The notes beneath the pieces are model-generated. The model had not been told where the DNA came from. It did no database searches and worked only from the letters and a program-made list of their open reading frames with translations. From the NCBI GenBank assembly GCA_964470965.1, contig CAYYIS010000011.1:1-64000 (forward strand): DNA of 64,000 nt. The letters run 5' to 3'. Each line of letters starts with the position of its first letter. Position 1 is the first letter of the stretch. This stretch comes from CAYYIS01 sp964470965 (GTDB taxonomy: Bacteria; JAAXHH01; JABIQT01). A program made the position numbers and the translations under genes. Positions 26,484 to 35,816 of the stretch are shown one piece after another.

Positions 26484-27155
26484 TTACCACCCACCCAGCA
26501 ATTTCTCTTCCTGTTTCAATATCTTAATATCCTCGATCAGGCGGGTCATTTCGTTAGGAAATGTGCCTTTATAGATGCCACGGATTCTGCCGTGAGTATC
26601 TATCAGGAAGAACAGCTCAGTATGCAGGAAATCGTTCTCATCGACCGGCAGGCCGAGATCTTCTTCCGCGAAATAGGACTGCCGGGCCAGAGTGTAGATA
26701 TCCTTGCGGGGACCTGTGACTAGGTGCCACTTGTCTTCCATGATGCCGTATTCTTGTGCATATCGATTCAAAACCGGAACGGTATCGATTTCGGGTGTTA
26801 CCGAATGGGAGAGAAACAGCACTCCCTTATCATCCTCGAACGCTTTCTGGAGCTTGAGCATGTTCTGCGTCATCGAGGAGCAGATGCCCGGACAGGTGGC
26901 GAAAAAGAAATCCGCCACGTAGATTTTCCCATCGAAGGTTTCCTGTGTGACCACCTCGGCGTGCTGGTTGGTCAACCGGAACGGAGCGACTTTGTGGATT
27001 TTACCGTAATCCGTTGTGCCGGCAGCGATCCATTGCGGCGTCAGGGCGCCATCGACGTAGAACGGCAACAATTCTTCGGAACCGTTCTTAAGATAGACTC
27101 CGAACCCGATTACGACGAACAGACAGGCTATTATCAATGCTTTAAAAAGCCTCAT
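26484..27155 (-). CDS. SCO1/SenC-family copper chaperone or thiol reductase
   Basis: About 224 aa. An N-terminal membrane anchor (ALIIACLFVVIGFGVYL) precedes a thioredoxin-like domain with FFFATCPGICSSMTQN (the Cu-binding CxxxC) and the ligand His in FLHTELFFLID. SCO proteins deliver copper to cytochrome oxidase or act as periplasmic thiol oxidoreductases. The frame extends to 27236, but the ATG at 27155 places the anchor correctly. It overlaps the end of the YwqK-like gene by 14 nt, so the two are coupled. No oxidase genes are in the window. Confidence 0.88.
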   Translation of the reverse strand: MRLFKALIIACLFVVIGFGVYLKNGSEELLPFYVDGALTPQWIAAGTTDYGKIHKVAPFRLTNQHAEVVTQETFDGKIYVADFFFATCPGICSSMTQNMLKLQKAFEDDKGVLFLSHSVTPEIDTVPVLNRYAQEYGIMEDKWHLVTGPRKDIYTLARQSYFAEEDLGLPVDENDFLHTELFFLIDTHGRIRGIYKGTFPNEMTRLIEDIKILKQEEKLLGGW

Positions 27156-27774
27156 CGGGATCCCCCGCGGGTTTCCGCTCACCATCCTCAACCCGGAAAC
27201 AGGGCTTCGTCCTGAGCACGCCATATCGTTTCCCATTTCTATAGATCAGGTTGATATACAGCTTGCCGTTTTCGCGCCAGGCCTTCTGTGGACCAACGGG
27301 TTGACCGCCTTCGTAATAATAAGCAGATGCAGGCTGGCCGCTGTCGTACCATTCCCGCACGTCGCCGTGGTACACGGCGTTTGAGAAAGTGTAGGAGAAC
27401 CTCAAGTTTCCGTTCGGCCACCATCCAGTGTGCACTCCGGCCTTACGTCCGGCCTTATAGTATCTTACTTCAGCACGTGTTCCATCGGGGTGCCATGCCT
27501 CCGAAACTCCGTGTTTTTTACCCATAAAATACTCTGTCACCGTCTTCAGCCGTATACCGCCGGCCGGTCGCACGACCTTACCGGAGAAGACTTCCTCATT
27601 GTAGAACAGTAAGCCATTCTGCAGGGTCGCGTCCGGCCTCTCGATGCTCACATTCGGAATCTCCAGCGCGCCCGATGCAGGAACCCGGGGCATCTGTTCC
27701 GACTGAGTGGCAGGTGCCAGTATCCAGGCTGAAAGAAACAGTACGCCGGTTATCAGGGCGAATGTATATCTCAT
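27142..27774 (-). CDS. YwqK/MORN-like repeat protein with signal peptide
   Basis: A 210-aa exported protein. A signal peptide (about residues 1-25) is followed by repeats of the YwqK/MORN kind, each with a W/Y-x-x-G/N-G pattern: VSEAWHPDGTRAEVRYY, VHTGWWPNGNLRFSY, VREWYDSGQPASAYYY, QKAWRENGKLYINL. The name antitoxin component is attached to some homologues but is not meaningful here. It sits between the YHYH gene and SCO1 and is translationally coupled to the latter. Confidence 0.75.
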   Translation of the reverse strand: MRYTFALITGVLFLSAWILAPATQSEQMPRVPASGALEIPNVSIERPDATLQNGLLFYNEEVFSGKVVRPAGGIRLKTVTEYFMGKKHGVSEAWHPDGTRAEVRYYKAGRKAGVHTGWWPNGNLRFSYTFSNAVYHGDVREWYDSGQPASAYYYEGGQPVGPQKAWRENGKLYINLIYRNGKRYGVLRTKPCFRVEDGERKPAGDPDEAF

Positions 27775-27836
27775 CGTCTTGTCTCCAGTACTCCATGCAA
27801 CATCCTCCGGAAAGGCAGGATTTGTATGGAATAATG

Positions 27837-28580
27837 CTATTGGCTTACCGTGCCCGGTGTACCTTTGTATCCGTCTGAAATATAAGGGTCAGTCTCGGTG
27901 ATATGGTAATGATAGATCCCGTTTGGATAATCCGCTGTAACACCGGTGTGCCCATTGGCGGTATCCAGATCGGTCGGGACGGAGCCGTCCCGGTCTTTCC
28001 GACCGTAGACCGGGAAGCCGTCCAGTAAGAAGCCTACCAGCTCACTACCGTTATCTGTGATATACAGGGGTTCTATATGGTGATGGTACTGACTGGTTGG
28101 GGTCGGGTGACCGTTGTAACGGTCGAATGTCGGAAACTCGTCTGCAAGGACGTCGCCTGGCGCGGCGTTCTGATTGTACAATGATACTCCATTGACGGCG
28201 ATACCTACAGGTCCGAAATCGGTGGCAGTTACACTGGATGCCACGGCTGGATTTAGGGGTATCCTAAACTCAAGGTTAAATGTCCCAATCAAGTTGGGGA
28301 TAACCGTCATGCCACTGTGGGGTGCTTCATAGAGCGTTTTTCCGACGCCCCAGTATGGACTGGCATGGTTAGGAACGCCCTGGGACTGTAGCACGACCGA
28401 ATTCCCATCTAAAGTGACCGAAACAGCGCTTATAAAATGGTCAAATACGGCTGGGATTTCGTCGTTGCTTGTTCCACTGTTGTCAGTTTGTGAATCTTCC
28501 GGAGTTGTTGGGTTAGGAGCCTCGCCGCATCGCAAGCTCACCAATGCTGCCGTGACCACGGCAATAAGGTATGATTTCAT
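27837..28580 (-). CDS. YHYH-domain exported protein
   Basis: A 247-aa secreted protein. The hydrophobic N-terminus ends in LVSLRC, a possible but atypical lipobox. A Thr/Ser/Asp-rich linker follows, then a YHYH domain: QYHHHIEPLYI, GFLLDGFPVYGRKD and the naming motif GIYHYHIT. The His-rich motifs suggest metal binding; function is not established. It heads the reverse transcript YHYH, YwqK-like, SCO1, which suggests extracytoplasmic copper or redox work. Confidence 0.8.
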   Translation of the reverse strand: MKSYLIAVVTAALVSLRCGEAPNPTTPEDSQTDNSGTSNDEIPAVFDHFISAVSVTLDGNSVVLQSQGVPNHASPYWGVGKTLYEAPHSGMTVIPNLIGTFNLEFRIPLNPAVASSVTATDFGPVGIAVNGVSLYNQNAAPGDVLADEFPTFDRYNGHPTPTSQYHHHIEPLYITDNGSELVGFLLDGFPVYGRKDRDGSVPTDLDTANGHTGVTADYPNGIYHYHITETDPYISDGYKGTPGTVSQ

Positions 28581-28941
28581 AAGTCGCTCCCCGCTCTTTG
28601 GTTACCTAGAATAAAACAACCGGGACAACAATCCTTAAAGAATACAACGAATATAATTGCTCAATTCCAACCAGTCAAGAATGAACATTTCCGGAATAAT
28701 ACAGGATGGAATCTAAAGCTAGGAACAAGGTATTTATTTGCAGAACACCTTGTTTTTGAATGAGATTCATCAGGAGATCAGAGCCCGTTGCAGCCGTAAC
28801 CGGGAGGAAACTGAGATTCCCCAGATTTTGTTTATTCCGTAATAGATAATAAAGATGGTGACGTCACTGGACTTCGGTGTGCTTCTGAACCACGAACTCC
28901 TGTGTCCGGCTGAAAAACTAGCCCTGACTGATGTGCAGTTT
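28581..28941. other. Non-coding interval of 361 bp
   Basis: No gene is supported. A forward ORF near 28855 is the antisense of nothing recognisable and runs into the peptidase gene. The interval holds the hairpin listed separately at 28724-28754. Confidence 0.5.
28724..28754 (+). terminator. Hairpin with 8-bp stem, possible terminator
   Basis: AACAAGGT pairs perfectly with ACCTTGTT around a 15-nt loop, followed by TTT. The loop is long and no forward gene ends nearby, so it may serve the reverse peptidase transcript or be incidental. Confidence 0.25.
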
Positions 28942-31062
28942 TTAACTGTTACCATCGATTGGCGCTGCCGGGCGTTGCTGTTCGATCAGCCAGTGGACGA
29001 ACCACGTGCGGAGGCGTTCCAGGCGGTCTACCAGGAGCCAGGGTTCGCCCGTGCGTGAGAGGCCGTGGGAGGAGCGGGGATAACGGACCAGTTCCACCGG
29101 GATTTTGCGTTTCATCAGGGCGATGAACCACTGCTCCCCGTCGGCGATGGGTGTGCGGTAGTCGTTTTCGCTGTGAATGATCAGTGTCGGGGCAGTGACG
29201 TTCTCCACGTAAGAGATGGGTGACAGACGACGGTAGGTCTCTCTTTCAGCCCACGGGGTACCGTAGAACTCCCGCTCGGTAAGACCCTGGGCGTCGGAGA
29301 CGCCGTACCAGCTTTCCCAGTTGGTAATGGATCGGCTGGTGACTGAAGCAGAGAAACGGTCGGTGGTAGCGGTGAGCCAATTGGACATGAATCCACCATA
29401 GCTGCCGCCGGATACACCCACACGATCCGGGTCGATGGCCGGGTATTTTTTGATGGTGGCTTCGACGCCCTTTAGGTAGTCTTCACTGTCCATCTCACCC
29501 CATTTGCCACGGGTGGCGTACGTGAACTTGTTACCGTAACCTGTGGACCCCCGCGGGTTTGGGTACATCACGAAAAAACCGGAGGTAGAGAGGACGTGGA
29601 ACGTCCGGAAATAATAGTTGCCGTAGGCGCCGTGTGGACCCCCGTGAATCTTGAGGATGAGCGGATATTTTTTATTGGGATCGTAACCCACCGGTTTGAT
29701 GACCCATCCCTCGATCTCGGAACCGTCGTCCACCTTCCAGGTGAGGCGTTCGGCCGGACTCCTCTTAATCTGCGCGAGCCAGCCGTCATTGAATTTCGTC
29801 AGGCGCTGCTCCATACTGCCGTCGGTCTTGGCCAGGTACAATTCGGTAGGAGTCACGGCGTCAGTAAGGGAATAAGCCATCCATTGCCCGTCTTTTGTCA
29901 TGGAAATGGAACGGAGTGTTCTGTCGCCTTTGGTAATCTGTTTTACGGTGCCGCCGCTCGCGGAGATCTCGAACAGATGGCTGTTACCGGTCACACCGGT
30001 GGCGAACCGGAGTGCATTGCCGTTGGGCGTCCAAGTAAGACCGCCGACTCTCTTGTCCCATTTGGTGGTTATATTCACTGGTGTGCCTTTGAAACTACCG
30101 TCCGGAGCTATATCCACAACCATTATGTCGGTTTCCGACGCGTACTGTTTAGTGAAAAGAAAAGCGAGTTTATCCGCTTTGGGCGATATCGCCGGACCCC
30201 GGTCGTTACCCGGATTGCCGGTCAGCTTGCGCACCGCACCGCCCGACCGGGAGACCGCGTAAAGGTCGATGGTGTATTCGAGGTTGTATTCGTCATCCTG
30301 TAATTCGTTCCCGCTGAACAACAGAGCACTGCCGTCCTGTGTCCACACAGGTCCGTTCACGTCGTACAGAAGGTCGGTGACCTGCCGCACTTCACCGCCG
30401 GTGGCCGGAACGACGAACAGCTGCAATTTGTTCTGTACCGACTTATGGGCCAGAAATGTGAGGGTCCCGTCCCGTTTGTACCGGATTGAGGTGACCACGC
30501 GGCCGTCAAACCGTTTTGCATCTATCGTGTTGGAAATGGCGTCTGGCGCGATCCAGCCTTCCCGTTGCTCTTTTTCTATCGGATTCCCGTCTTGGTCCTG
30601 CTCATCCGGCCGTTTGGTATAGGCGATCCATTTTCCGTCCGGCGACCAAATAGGCGTTCCGGATACGCCATCGATGTGGTACGCCTCCCCACCTGGACCG
30701 GAGACACGGATGAACCAGGTAGTGTTTTTGTCTTCGCCCCGTTTGGAGGTAAAGCTAAGGATCTTGCCGTCCGGCGACCACCGCGGATTGGACGATTCCT
30801 CTGTCGGGTCGGTGAAGCGGAAAGGCTCCCCGATGGGCTGGCCGTCGTTCAACTGCTGGAGCCAAATTTCCCGGTGGCGCTTGTTTTTCTCCTCATTGAT
30901 GGTCATCACGGTAAACGCGATCAGTGTTCCGGTAGGGGACATGGCCACACTCTGAATGGTATGTTCGTTATAAAAGTCCGTAGGTTGCAGTCCCCGCTCC
31001 TGCGCGGACAATGGGGCACCGGCGAAAATGAAAAATGTGAGTATGAGGAGCAGATGATACAT
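28942..31062 (-). CDS. S9 family serine peptidase (acylaminoacyl-peptidase type)
   Basis: A 706-aa exported peptidase. A signal peptide ends at LSAQ-ERG (about residue 22). The next 400 residues form WD40-like beta-propeller blades (WSPDGKILSFTSKRG, WSPDGKWIAYTKRP, WTQDGSALLFSGN). The C-terminal alpha/beta-hydrolase has the nucleophile in GVSGGSYGGFMSNW (Ser near 552), Asp in HSENDYRTP (near 636) and His in RSSHGLSRTGEP (near 667). It cleaves short peptides in the periplasm. AAAGGAGG lies before the ATG. Confidence 0.9.
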   Translation of the reverse strand: MYHLLLILTFFIFAGAPLSAQERGLQPTDFYNEHTIQSVAMSPTGTLIAFTVMTINEEKNKRHREIWLQQLNDGQPIGEPFRFTDPTEESSNPRWSPDGKILSFTSKRGEDKNTTWFIRVSGPGGEAYHIDGVSGTPIWSPDGKWIAYTKRPDEQDQDGNPIEKEQREGWIAPDAISNTIDAKRFDGRVVTSIRYKRDGTLTFLAHKSVQNKLQLFVVPATGGEVRQVTDLLYDVNGPVWTQDGSALLFSGNELQDDEYNLEYTIDLYAVSRSGGAVRKLTGNPGNDRGPAISPKADKLAFLFTKQYASETDIMVVDIAPDGSFKGTPVNITTKWDKRVGGLTWTPNGNALRFATGVTGNSHLFEISASGGTVKQITKGDRTLRSISMTKDGQWMAYSLTDAVTPTELYLAKTDGSMEQRLTKFNDGWLAQIKRSPAERLTWKVDDGSEIEGWVIKPVGYDPNKKYPLILKIHGGPHGAYGNYYFRTFHVLSTSGFFVMYPNPRGSTGYGNKFTYATRGKWGEMDSEDYLKGVEATIKKYPAIDPDRVGVSGGSYGGFMSNWLTATTDRFSASVTSRSITNWESWYGVSDAQGLTEREFYGTPWAERETYRRLSPISYVENVTAPTLIIHSENDYRTPIADGEQWFIALMKRKIPVELVRYPRSSHGLSRTGEPWLLVDRLERLRTWFVHWLIEQQRPAAPIDGNS

Positions 31063-31118
31063 AGCCGCCTCCTTTGTGGCTGGGGGAATTCTGTTGGGTT
31101 AAGTATTATAGATACGGA

Positions 31119-31136
31119 CCCCGGGTTTAGCCGGGG
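31119..31136. repeat. GC-rich dyad upstream of the S9 peptidase gene
   Basis: CCCCGG and CCGGGG flank a 6-bp spacer between glpX and the peptidase gene. On the reverse strand a perfect TATAAT (31105-31110) lies just downstream, without a good -35. It could be a weak terminator or operator. Confidence 0.3.
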
Positions 31137-31166
31137 AAGGAAAATCTGTAACGCTACACAAGACGG

Positions 31167-32120
31167 TTAATATTCAGGTTGGTCTTCAAAGCGATGCTCC
31201 GTCTCGATGTAACGAACGGTACCGGATTCTGAACGCATGACAACAGAATGCGTTTTGGCGCCGTCGCTCATAAACTGAACGCCCTTCAGAAACGTACCCT
31301 GTGTTACGCCGGTAGCGCTGAACATCACTTGACCACTGGCGAGCTCTTCTATGTTGTATATTTTCTCGAGATCTTCGATACCCATACGTGTGCTGCGTTC
31401 CCGGTCCGCTTCATTGCGATAGACGAGTCTGCCTTTGAAGTCGCCGCCCACGCATCGTAGGGCTGCTGCCGCGATTACACCCTCCGGAGAACCACCGATT
31501 CCCATCAAAACATCCACCCCGCTGTTCTCTTTACATGTGGCGATGGCCGCGGAGACGTCTCCGTCGCCGATGAGCCAGATCCGGGCGCCTGCACGGCGCA
31601 CTTCGGCGATCAGGTCTTCGTGTCGGGGGCGGTCCAGGATCACCACGGTCAAGTCATTCACATCACAGTTTTTGACATTGGCTATGTTGTGAAGGTTGTC
31701 CGTGGGTGTATTGTCGAGGTCAATGACACCTGCGGCGTCTGCGCCTACGGCAATCTTATCCATATATATATCCGGCGCATGTAGAAATTGACCCTCCTCC
31801 GCGATTGCGATTACGGAGAGCGCGTTGGTGCCGCCGTGAGCACAGATGGTGGTTCCTTCCAGAGGATCCAATGCCAAATCCAGTGCCGGCCCGGTGCCGG
31901 TGCCGACTTTTTCACCGATATAGAGCATGGGGGCTTCATCACGCTCTCCTTCGCCGATAACAACTGTACCTTTAAAACTGATGGAATTGAGGGCCAGGCG
32001 CATGGCCTCTACCGCCGAGTGGTCAGCCAATTTCTCATCCCCTCGTCCCATGTATCGTGCACAGGAGAGTGCGGCTGCCTCTGTAACGCGTACGAATTCG
32101 AGTGCAAAATTACGGTCCAT
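31167..32120 (-). CDS. glpX: Fructose-1,6-bisphosphatase class II
   Basis: A 317-aa enzyme of the lithium-sensitive phosphatase superfamily that removes phosphate from fructose 1,6-bisphosphate in gluconeogenesis. Diagnostic GlpX signatures are visible: VVIGEGERDEAPMLYIGE, LDLALDPLEGTTICAHG (metal-binding DP[LI]EGT), GIGGSPEGVIAAAALRC and GDGDVSAAIA. The length is normal for the family. The flanking genes are unrelated (peptidase, dehydrogenases). Confidence 0.93.
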   Translation of the reverse strand: MDRNFALEFVRVTEAAALSCARYMGRGDEKLADHSAVEAMRLALNSISFKGTVVIGEGERDEAPMLYIGEKVGTGTGPALDLALDPLEGTTICAHGGTNALSVIAIAEEGQFLHAPDIYMDKIAVGADAAGVIDLDNTPTDNLHNIANVKNCDVNDLTVVILDRPRHEDLIAEVRRAGARIWLIGDGDVSAAIATCKENSGVDVLMGIGGSPEGVIAAAALRCVGGDFKGRLVYRNEADRERSTRMGIEDLEKIYNIEELASGQVMFSATGVTQGTFLKGVQFMSDGAKTHSVVMRSESGTVRYIETEHRFEDQPEY

Positions 32121-32478
32121 CTCACCTCCCTATGTCGTTTGTGCGGCGTAGATTATCGTGGGAAAATCGTGGACTACCCACTCACACGAACGGTTGGTAT
32201 TTGGCCGGACGAGGTTAAGTGAATTAAACCGGTCCGTTGTCTGTCAAACAGTTACAGTCTTCCAGTCGGCCGCCGAACTCACCGTTGATCGCGAGCATAG
32301 GCTTGTTGCTGAAACACAGGCCTTCGGTCAGCGGCCTGTTCACGTCAACATTACTGCAAAGCCCCATTGGTAATGTACGCTGCTTGCCTGTTGAGCTGTT
32401 CGTACCGGATAATTTCTCCTTCGGGCCGCCATGATCCCAGTGCGTATACACGGCTGTTGCGTCACGGGACAAACAACG
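32121..32478. other. Non-coding interval of 358 bp
   Basis: Nothing convincing is seen. An 82-codon reverse ORF (32224-32472) follows the dehydrogenase stop by 7 bp but has no recognisable motif or ribosome binding site. Confidence 0.4.
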
Positions 32479-33519
32479 CTACCGGAAAAGATGACTCTCT
32501 ACCGGCAGTTGCACTTCCATTCCAGTAGTTGCGGACTGCAGTCCCGCTTCTGTTATTTCCTGGGCATTGCGGGATAATTCCGGACAGGTCTGGCCCTGAG
32601 GGGGTGTTCCGTTTCGGATGCAGGACAGGAAGTGGTCTGTGGCGTTTTGCTGATCGTCCGGCAGTGCGTCCAGTGGAACGGCTGATCCCTGCGGATTTTC
32701 TCCGGTATGCAGCATCAGCTTTTTTCCGGCGACAAGGGTGCCTTTTCTACCGTAAAACACCGGATCATGTGACGGCACATGGGAGACTGCCTCGGTCCAG
32801 GTCATCTCCAGCCGGCAGATGGCCTGTGGGTACCGAAGTAGGAGGATACCATTGTCGTCTACCATCAGGTGTTTTTTGACAAGTCGGCCGCCCATTCCCA
32901 TCACACTGTTCGGCGAGCCACCCATAAACATCAAGCAAATACAGGAGCCGTAGCCACTGTAATCCACAAAGGCGCCGCCGCCGTTCAGATCCTTATCGAA
33001 CAGGAACTCGCGGAACTCATCTGAACAACCGATATCGTCGGGCCCCGCATGGCCGCCGCGCCAGGTTATCTGCCACAGATCGCCGATCTGCCCTTCCTGA
33101 ACCAGTCGCAATGCTGTGCGCAGGGTGCGCGACCAGGCCATGGGCCAGTTGACCATCAGGCATATTCCGCTCTGCCTCACCGCCGACAGCATCCGGTCCG
33201 CCTGTGCGAGCGTCGCGGCCATGGGTTTCTCCACCATCACTGGTATGCCACGTTCAGCGCACAGGTCCACCACCCCCACATGGTGCGCGGTAGCGCTGAA
33301 GCAATACACGGCGTCCGGCTTCATATCATCGAGTAGTGCATCGTGTCGGTCGTATCGCCTCTCACATCCGGTATATACCCGAAAGCGATCCAGCAAACCT
33401 GGGTTACCATCTGCTCCCGCGATCAGCTCAGCATCCTCTCGATTCATCAGGTCATCAAGATTCGTCCACATATGATCGTGCGCCATGCCCAGCACGGCAA
33501 CCCGCAAAGACTCGGCCAT
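32479..33519 (-). CDS. Gfo/Idh/MocA family oxidoreductase
   Basis: A 346-aa dehydrogenase. The N-terminal Rossmann fold (VAVLGMAHDHMWTNLDDL) is followed by AERGIPVMVEKPMAATLAQA, with the intact EKP catalytic motif. C-terminal substrate domain as usual. It lies 48 bp downstream of a second Gfo/Idh/MocA gene, probably in one transcript. Such pairs oxidise or epimerise sugars and inositols. Confidence 0.85.
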   Translation of the reverse strand: MAESLRVAVLGMAHDHMWTNLDDLMNREDAELIAGADGNPGLLDRFRVYTGCERRYDRHDALLDDMKPDAVYCFSATAHHVGVVDLCAERGIPVMVEKPMAATLAQADRMLSAVRQSGICLMVNWPMAWSRTLRTALRLVQEGQIGDLWQITWRGGHAGPDDIGCSDEFREFLFDKDLNGGGAFVDYSGYGSCICLMFMGGSPNSVMGMGGRLVKKHLMVDDNGILLLRYPQAICRLEMTWTEAVSHVPSHDPVFYGRKGTLVAGKKLMLHTGENPQGSAVPLDALPDDQQNATDHFLSCIRNGTPPQGQTCPELSRNAQEITEAGLQSATTGMEVQLPVESHLFR

Positions 33520-33567
33520 CTATTTGTCCTACTTTCTATAGTGTCCTACTTTCATTTGTATTATTTG

Positions 33568-34629
33568 TCAATTCGCCACTCTGTCAACAGTCTTTATCGC
33601 TACCGTTTTTCCGGTCTTTCCTGCCTCTATCCCGGCCAGCAAAATCTCCGTTACATGTCGCGCGGCCCAGGCGTTGGACAGGGGTGGGTGTTTGCCTTCC
33701 CGGACACAGGAGAGAAAGTACTGGTGCACGTTGCCGACCGCGTCGTCGAATGAAACCGGCTCTGTTACAGTCGGGGCGTGTTCATCGGTGTATGAGGTAG
33801 GTGTCCATTTCGAGACCGGGGCACCTTCGGTGCCGGGCATGGTATATTTTCCGTTGGTACCGTGGATCGTGAGTTCCCAGCTTCGGGCCGGATCACACCA
33901 GCTGGTTTCGGCGGTGACCAGCGCTCCGTTGGCCATGCGGATCACCAGCACCGCGCCGTCCTCGAGCGTGGTCGGCTTGTCGAATGTTGCGGTCATACCG
34001 GTGACGTGGGTGGCTGGGCCGAGTATGGCCACAAGCGTCGCGACCGCGTAGACGCCCATGTCGAACAGGGCACCCACGCTGGCCTGTCCCGCATCGAAAA
34101 ACCACAGGTCGTCGCTATCCTCATCGAATGCCTCGCGCACACCGGCATAGTAGATTTCAGGTCCGCCATGGCTGGTCCGGCATCGAGCCCCTGAAATCCT
34201 ACCGATATCGCCAGCCAGGCATCGCTTCCTCAGTCCATAGACAAGGGGCGGATAGTGGGGCATGCAGAGCACGGTTTTGTCTGTGTTTTCAGTGGCGGCC
34301 ACGAAGGCATCCGCTTCTGCCATGTCACCGCACAGCGGCTTCTGCATCAGCACGTGTTTGCCCGCCTCAATAGCCTTGATGCCCCAGGATACATGTAGGG
34401 GATGCGGCGTCGCCACGATCACGGTGTCCACCGTGTCGTCCGCAATTATGTCGTCGTAGTCTCGTGTCCAGCGGGGGATGTCGAATTTGCCGCAGAGCTG
34501 CCGCAGACGGTCTTCTTTCCTGCCGCCGATCAGAACTACATCCAGGTCCCGGTTACCGGCGATTTCGGGGAGGTGGAGTAGGGCTGTGATGCCGCCGCCG
34601 CCGATTATGCCGATACGTAAAGGGAGCAT
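33568..34629 (-). CDS. Gfo/Idh/MocA family oxidoreductase
   Basis: About 353 aa. The dinucleotide motif is IGIIGGGGITALLHLPEI and the catalytic region reads AGKHVLMQKPLCGDMAEA, with QKP in place of EKP. The ATG at 34629 (MLPLRIGIIG) starts directly before the Rossmann strand; the frame continues five codons upstream. It is divergent from the PhyH gene at 34834 across a 204-bp spacer and is the first gene of the reverse pair. Confidence 0.84.
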   Translation of the reverse strand: MLPLRIGIIGGGGITALLHLPEIAGNRDLDVVLIGGRKEDRLRQLCGKFDIPRWTRDYDDIIADDTVDTVIVATPHPLHVSWGIKAIEAGKHVLMQKPLCGDMAEADAFVAATENTDKTVLCMPHYPPLVYGLRKRCLAGDIGRISGARCRTSHGGPEIYYAGVREAFDEDSDDLWFFDAGQASVGALFDMGVYAVATLVAILGPATHVTGMTATFDKPTTLEDGAVLVIRMANGALVTAETSWCDPARSWELTIHGTNGKYTMPGTEGAPVSKWTPTSYTDEHAPTVTEPVSFDDAVGNVHQYFLSCVREGKHPPLSNAWAARHVTEILLAGIEAGKTGKTVAIKTVDRVAN

Positions 34630-34833
34630 GGCCTTGCCTTTCATCTATGCTATGAATGTACGCCCGGCCTGACGATCTTTAAAGTGAAGACAAAACGTAT
34701 ATGAGTCAATGGGAATATTCGGTTCTTATAAGCTTGAATATAAATCTGGTTCCACTTATTTTGAAGGTTTCGCGATTGCTGCGAGCATTACCACAAACGA
34801 TCTTCTGGGAAACCGAACCGAAAGGACTCAGCG

Positions 34834-35598
34834 ATGACACCCGAAGAAAAGTTCATATTCGACCTTGATGGCTATCTCGTTGTCAAAAATGTCCTCACCC
34901 AGGAAGAGGTGGACGAACTGAATGCACTGGCGGATAAGGCGTTTCCTGGGGAATACGACGAAACCGGACTGCGGCGAACAGGCAGGGTCTCCCGGTGGGG
35001 CCCCCCGGCGCAGGCGCTGATCGATCACCATAAACTAATTCCGTATTTCGACGGTCTTCTGGGACCTCATTTCCGTATCGATCACGACTACTGTATCTTC
35101 ATGCGCAAGGGCGGCAAGGGCGGGCGTTTGCACGGCGGACCGCGTATGCAGCTGCGGTCGGGCGTGCCGGGAGATCATTGGTATGAGTGCTACAACGGCC
35201 TGATCCGAAATGGCCTCACGGTGTTCACCTACTGCCTGAGCCACGCACGGGAAGGCGATGGCGGTTTTGCGTGCATCCCCGGCACTCACAAAACCAATTT
35301 CCTTGGCGACATTCCTGACGATGTACGCTCACACGAGCGCCCGGCTCACTACGTAGCTCAGCCGGAGGTGCATGCCGGGGATGTGATTATTTTCACAGAG
35401 GCGCTGGTACACGGTACCATGCCTTGGACCGCGGACCACGAACGCCGGTCGCTCCTGTACAAATACAGTCCCGGTCATTCCTCATGGTCCGACGGCTACT
35501 ATGATCCGGAGGCATACCAGGATGTGTCCGAGCAGCAACGGCGGATCATGATGTCACCGTCGGTCGGAGGGAGAGAAGAAAGTGTAGTTGACGAATGA
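34834..35598 (+). CDS. Phytanoyl-CoA dioxygenase (PhyH) family protein with atypical iron motif
   Basis: A 254-aa cupin-fold Fe(II)/2-oxoglutarate-type oxygenase. Family landmarks are FDLDGYLVVKNVLTQEEVDEL, DGGFACIPGTHKTNF, the second His in ALVHGTMPW and Arg in ERRSLLYKYSPGH. The usual HxD facial-triad motif is not present; the candidate position reads GRLHGGPRM (H-x-G). HxG/HxA is known in the PhyH-related halogenases such as SyrB2, so the chemistry may differ from plain hydroxylation; that is inference. An AAGGA upstream supports the start. Confidence 0.78.
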   Translation: MTPEEKFIFDLDGYLVVKNVLTQEEVDELNALADKAFPGEYDETGLRRTGRVSRWGPPAQALIDHHKLIPYFDGLLGPHFRIDHDYCIFMRKGGKGGRLHGGPRMQLRSGVPGDHWYECYNGLIRNGLTVFTYCLSHAREGDGGFACIPGTHKTNFLGDIPDDVRSHERPAHYVAQPEVHAGDVIIFTEALVHGTMPWTADHERRSLLYKYSPGHSSWSDGYYDPEAYQDVSEQQRRIMMSPSVGGREESVVDE

Positions 35599-35600
35599 TT

Positions 35601-35620
35601 CATTGGTTAATTGACCAATG
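35601..35620. repeat. Inverted repeat after the PhyH stop
   Basis: CATTGGT and ACCAATG flank TAATTG, immediately after the PhyH stop codon. Its left part, CATTGGTTAATT, recurs in opposite orientation near 38733. There is no T-run, so a terminator function is doubtful. Confidence 0.35.
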
Positions 35621-35644
35621 GAAATAACTAAGAGACAATACGTC

Positions 35645-35692
35645 TTGACGGGGTGTCAAACCCTTGACATTCTTCAGCGAACACATTAAAAT
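35645..35692 (+). promoter_or_regulatory. Sigma70 promoter with adjacent inverted repeat
   Basis: TTGACA (35664-35669), a 17-bp spacer and TAAAAT (35687-35692) give a near-consensus promoter. Just upstream, TTGAC-GGGGT-GTCAA (35645-35659) is a perfect 5-bp dyad, a possible operator. The transcript would have a leader of about 115 nt before the ornithine-cyclodeaminase-like gene, containing a GGGCG/CGCCC stem at 35716-35735. Confidence 0.7.
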
Positions 35693-35816
35693 AGCGGCAT
35701 CTGTCTGTTACTGTCGGGCGTCTGGCCGGTCGCCCCTGTTTCCTATCGATTCTCCCGTTCTGTTTTTAAAGAACTGTTGAATTAAGGTACCAATAGTTAT
35801 CACTGGAGGAAAAACC

